From NCBI GenBank assembly GCA_963757125.1, contig CAVWQP010000004.1:682001-746000 (forward strand): a DNA stretch of 64,000 nt, written 5' to 3'. The notes under the pieces were generated by a model. It saw only the letters and a program-made list of their open reading frames with translations. It was not told where the DNA came from and made no database searches. Both the position numbers and the translations under genes were made by a program. This DNA comes from CAVVSD01 sp963757125 (GTDB lineage Bacteria; Actinomycetota; Thermoleophilia; Solirubrobacterales; Solirubrobacteraceae). Of this stretch, positions 61,854 through 64,000 are shown in pieces. Position 1 is the stretch's first letter; every line of letters starts with the position of its first letter.

Positions 61854-62967
61854 TCAGCTCGCCGGTACCGGGACGACGCCCGCGTCCGCTGGAGGGTCGA
61901 CGAGACCCTCGGCCGCGCGCTCGCCACGCAGGTCCGCGGTGATCCGGTTGACGGCGGACACGATCGGCGCGGCGAGGATGAGCCCGGCTGCGCCGAACAG
62001 CGCGCCGCCGGCGATCGTGACGACGAGCACCGCGAGCGGGTGGATGCCGAGAGCGGCCCCGTAGGCGACCGGCTGGACGAGCTGCTGGAGCAGCCCGTTG
62101 GCGAGCAGCTGGATGATGATCATCCCGATCGCCGCATCGGTGCCGGCGCCGCCCAGCGAGATCAGCACCGCGAACGCGCCGGCGCCCCAGGCCCCGAGGT
62201 ACGGGATGTAGGCGCCGAGGAACGTGATGAGCGCGATGGTCCCGACCTTCGGCACGCCCAGGACGAGCGCGCCCCCGCCGACCACGACCGCGTTGAACGC
62301 GGCCACGATCGTGACCCCGAGGAAGTAGCCCCGCAGCGACTGCAGGACACGGCTCGTGATGATCCGGGCGACCGGAGCGGGGACGCCGAAGTGGCGCTCG
62401 CCCCACGCTCGGATGATCGGGCCGTCCTTCAGCAGGAAGAACAGGCTCAGCGCGGTCAGCGCGAGGAAGAACGCCAGCGACGAGAGCGCCTTGACGCCCG
62501 CCGCGAGGCCGCCGAGCAGCGCCCCGACGACCGACGTCGCCGAGCTGCCGGCGTCCGAGGTCGTGCTGCTGGCGCTCTTCGCGCCGATCCCCAGGTCCTG
62601 CAGCCAGCCCTGGATCGTGGTCTGAGCCGACTGGAGGTGGCCGCTGAGCTCGCTCGTCTCGACTCGCGACGCCGGCGACGACGAGGACCACGAGCCCGAT
62701 CGCCAGGGCGACGATGCCCAGCATGAGGAGGCCCGCCGCCGCCGCGCGCGGCAGCCGTCCGCGCGACAGCCGTCGGACCACGGGCGAGGCGACCGCGGCC
62801 ACGACGCCGGCGGTCATGACCGGCATGACGATCGCGTCCGTGATCGACAGGAGCCACACCGCGCCGACGAGGAGCAGCGTGACGCCGACGAGCAGCCACG
62901 ACGTGATGCCGAGGTCGCGCAGCCATCCCGGCGCCGCGTGGACCAGCGCGCGATCGTTCGCGCTCAT
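61854..62967 (-). CDS. AI-2E-family permease (one frameshift)
   Basis: A membrane protein of about 370 residues of the AI-2E transporter (PerM/TqsA, UPF0118) family, which exports autoinducer-2 or other small solutes. The N-terminal helices (ITSWLLVGVTLLLVGAVWLL, VMPVMTAGVVAAVASPVV, LLMLGIVALAIGLVVLVVAG) lie in one frame. From SRVETSELSGHLQ onward the protein is in the next, through FFLALTALSLFFLLKDGP, IAL ITFLGAYIPYLGAWGAG and VLVVTIAGGALFGAAGLILA. One surplus base (1114 nt) near 62665 causes the break. The start at 62967 has AGGTG directly upstream. Confidence 0.85.
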
Positions 62968-63052
62968 GTCACCTGCTCGCTCTCTCCCACTGGTCGCAAG
63001 GCTCCCGCGGGACGGCGCCGGCACCGTCATACCGATCGGGTGATCCGCCGCG

Positions 63053-64000
63053 TCAGAAACCCACGTTGGTCTTCACGCGCTGGCGGTCGATCGGGTGCAG
63101 CCCGCCCTTGCGGTCGAGCGTCTGGCAGGCGGCGGTGATGTCCTCGCCCAGCTTGTTCACGAGCGAGCGGCCGAGCGTGAGCTTCACGAGCGCGCGCATG
63201 ATCGTGACGTCCTGCGCGTTGGGCGGGAGCGTGTACGCGGGCACCATCCAGCCGCGCTCGGCGGCCAGCTGGGAGGCGACGTCGAACTCGTCGTAGTCGC
63301 GCTCGCCGGTCAGCTTGAACGCCACGAGCGGGAGCTGCTCGGCGTCGCCGCCGATGACCTCGAAGTATCCGTCGCCCGCGATCTGCTCCGCCAGCGCCCG
63401 GGCGTTCGTCTGCATCGTCTCCATGATGTAGCGGTAGCCCTGGTGGCCGAAGCGGACGAAGTTGTAGTACTGGGCCAGCACCATGGCCGAGCCGGTGGAG
63501 AAGTTCAGCGTGAACGTCTTGTCGGTCTTGCCGAGGTAGTTCTCCTCGAAGACGAGGTCGTCGGGCAGGTCGCTCAGCTCGCGGAAGATGAGCCATCCGC
63601 ACCCCGGGTACACGAGGCCGAACTTGTGACCCGACACGTTGATCGAGCGGACCTGCTCGAGCCGGAAGTCCCACTTGGAGTCCGGGTACAGGAACGGCCA
63701 CACGAAGCCGCCGCTCGCGCCGTCGACGTGCATCGGGATGTCGATCCCGCGCTCCTCCTTGACCCGCAGCAGGAGCTCGTTGATGCCGACGACGTCGTCG
63801 GCGTGGCCGGTGAACGTCGTCCCGACGACCGCCGCGACGCCGATGGTGTGCTCGTCGAGGAACGGTTCGACGTCGTCGGGCCCGATGACGTACTTGCCGT
63901 CCTGCAGCGGGATGATCCGCGGCTCGACGTCGAAGTAGCGGCAGAACTTGTCCCACACGACGTGCACGTCACCGCCGAAGATGAGGTTCGGCTTGTCGGT
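63053..64000 (-). CDS. gadB: Glutamate decarboxylase, C-terminal part (cut by right edge)
   Basis: A PLP-dependent decarboxylase whose last 316 residues are in the window; the frame is open to the edge (TDKPNLIFGGDVHVVWDKF). Glutamate decarboxylase makes GABA from glutamate, consuming a proton, and supports acid resistance. INVSGHKFGLVYPGCGW contains the PLP-binding Lys; HVDGASGGFVWPF holds the Asp and Ala contacting the pyridine ring, and TLNFSTGSAMVLAQYYNF is typical of GadB. No partner antiporter is visible on this side. The residue numbering of the full protein cannot be given. Confidence 0.92.
   Translation of the reverse strand, partial: TDKPNLIFGGDVHVVWDKFCRYFDVEPRIIPLQDGKYVIGPDDVEPFLDEHTIGVAAVVGTTFTGHADDVVGINELLLRVKEERGIDIPMHVDGASGGFVWPFLYPDSKWDFRLEQVRSINVSGHKFGLVYPGCGWLIFRELSDLPDDLVFEENYLGKTDKTFTLNFSTGSAMVLAQYYNFVRFGHQGYRYIMETMQTNARALAEQIAGDGYFEVIGGDAEQLPLVAFKLTGERDYDEFDVASQLAAERGWMVPAYTLPPNAQDVTIMRALVKLTLGRSLVNKLGEDITAACQTLDRKGGLHPIDRQRVKTNVGF

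Overview
The window is about 73% GC and almost fully coding, with short intergenic gaps, many ATGA/TGATG stop-start overlaps and many start codons that lie 6-9 nt behind a TANNNT -10 box, as in leaderless actinobacterial genes. A NucS mismatch endonuclease, a family of NarL-type sensor kinases and regulators, a VKOR/DsbA oxidative-folding pair, DUF7144-, DUF6325- and SHOCT-type small proteins and an EfeO/FTR1 iron system point to a high-GC actinobacterium, most likely Thermoleophilia (Solirubrobacterales: Conexibacter, Patulibacter or Solirubrobacter relatives). The lineage is an inference. There is no rRNA, CRISPR, insertion sequence, phage or plasmid module. One tRNA (Asp, GUC) is present.

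Layout. 0-5.6 kb: end of probable sbcD, sbcC, a divergent TetR/cupin pair around a shared operator, nucS, a second cupin, a small protein. 5.6-12.3 kb: small membrane proteins, TMEM175-like channel, GNAT, aldo/keto reductase with quinone oxidoreductase, VOC protein with PEP-mutase-like enzyme, GH3 lipoprotein, J-domain/TPR protein. 12.3-16.5 kb: ABC-2 exporter divergent from ettA (frameshifted), DsbA-like protein. 16.5-21 kb: two secreted proteins, a methyltransferase remnant, M42 peptidase, receiver-only regulator. 21-29.7 kb: acnA, FTR1 permease and EfeO lipoprotein (iron block), then STAS, VKOR, DsbA and cupredoxin (extracytoplasmic redox block). 29.8-34.9 kb: large AAA/TPR ATPase coupled to a GMC oxidoreductase. 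35-40 kb: enolase-superfamily enzyme, LuxR regulator, histidine kinase and pseudo-kinase, cupin. 40-44.4 kb: secreted protein of unknown function, alpha/beta hydrolase, orphan class III cyclase with an atypical LuxR regulator, DMT-type membrane protein. 44.4-52 kb: membrane PI-PLC-like protein, nitrilase, phosphoribosyltransferase, a flavin monooxygenase fused to an alpha/beta hydrolase, and a second flavin monooxygenase. 52-56 kb: small secreted and membrane proteins, arylsulfatase and HAD phosphatase. 56-64 kb: tRNA-Asp, kinase/regulator pair, NAD kinase, DUF6325 and SHOCT proteins, a shredded sensor kinase, receiver protein, AI-2E permease, and glutamate decarboxylase running off the right edge.

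The sequence carries a series of one-base frame changes in conserved genes (ettA, acnA, the FTR1 stop, a histidine kinase stop, a phosphoribosyltransferase, AI-2E), and about ten within 1.3 kb of the kinase at 59.6-61.5 kb. Most look like assembly errors, so several apparent fusions should not be taken at face value. The best candidates for real novelty are the monooxygenase-hydrolase fusion with Cys at the nucleophile position, the pseudo-histidine kinase next to an intact kinase with a 9-bp palindrome upstream, the cyclase/degenerate-receiver pair, the AAA-GMC junction without a normal start codon, and a 30-bp dyad in front of the iron-uptake operon. The longest gene-free stretch is only about 230 bp (34858-35087); no gap exceeds 300 bp.
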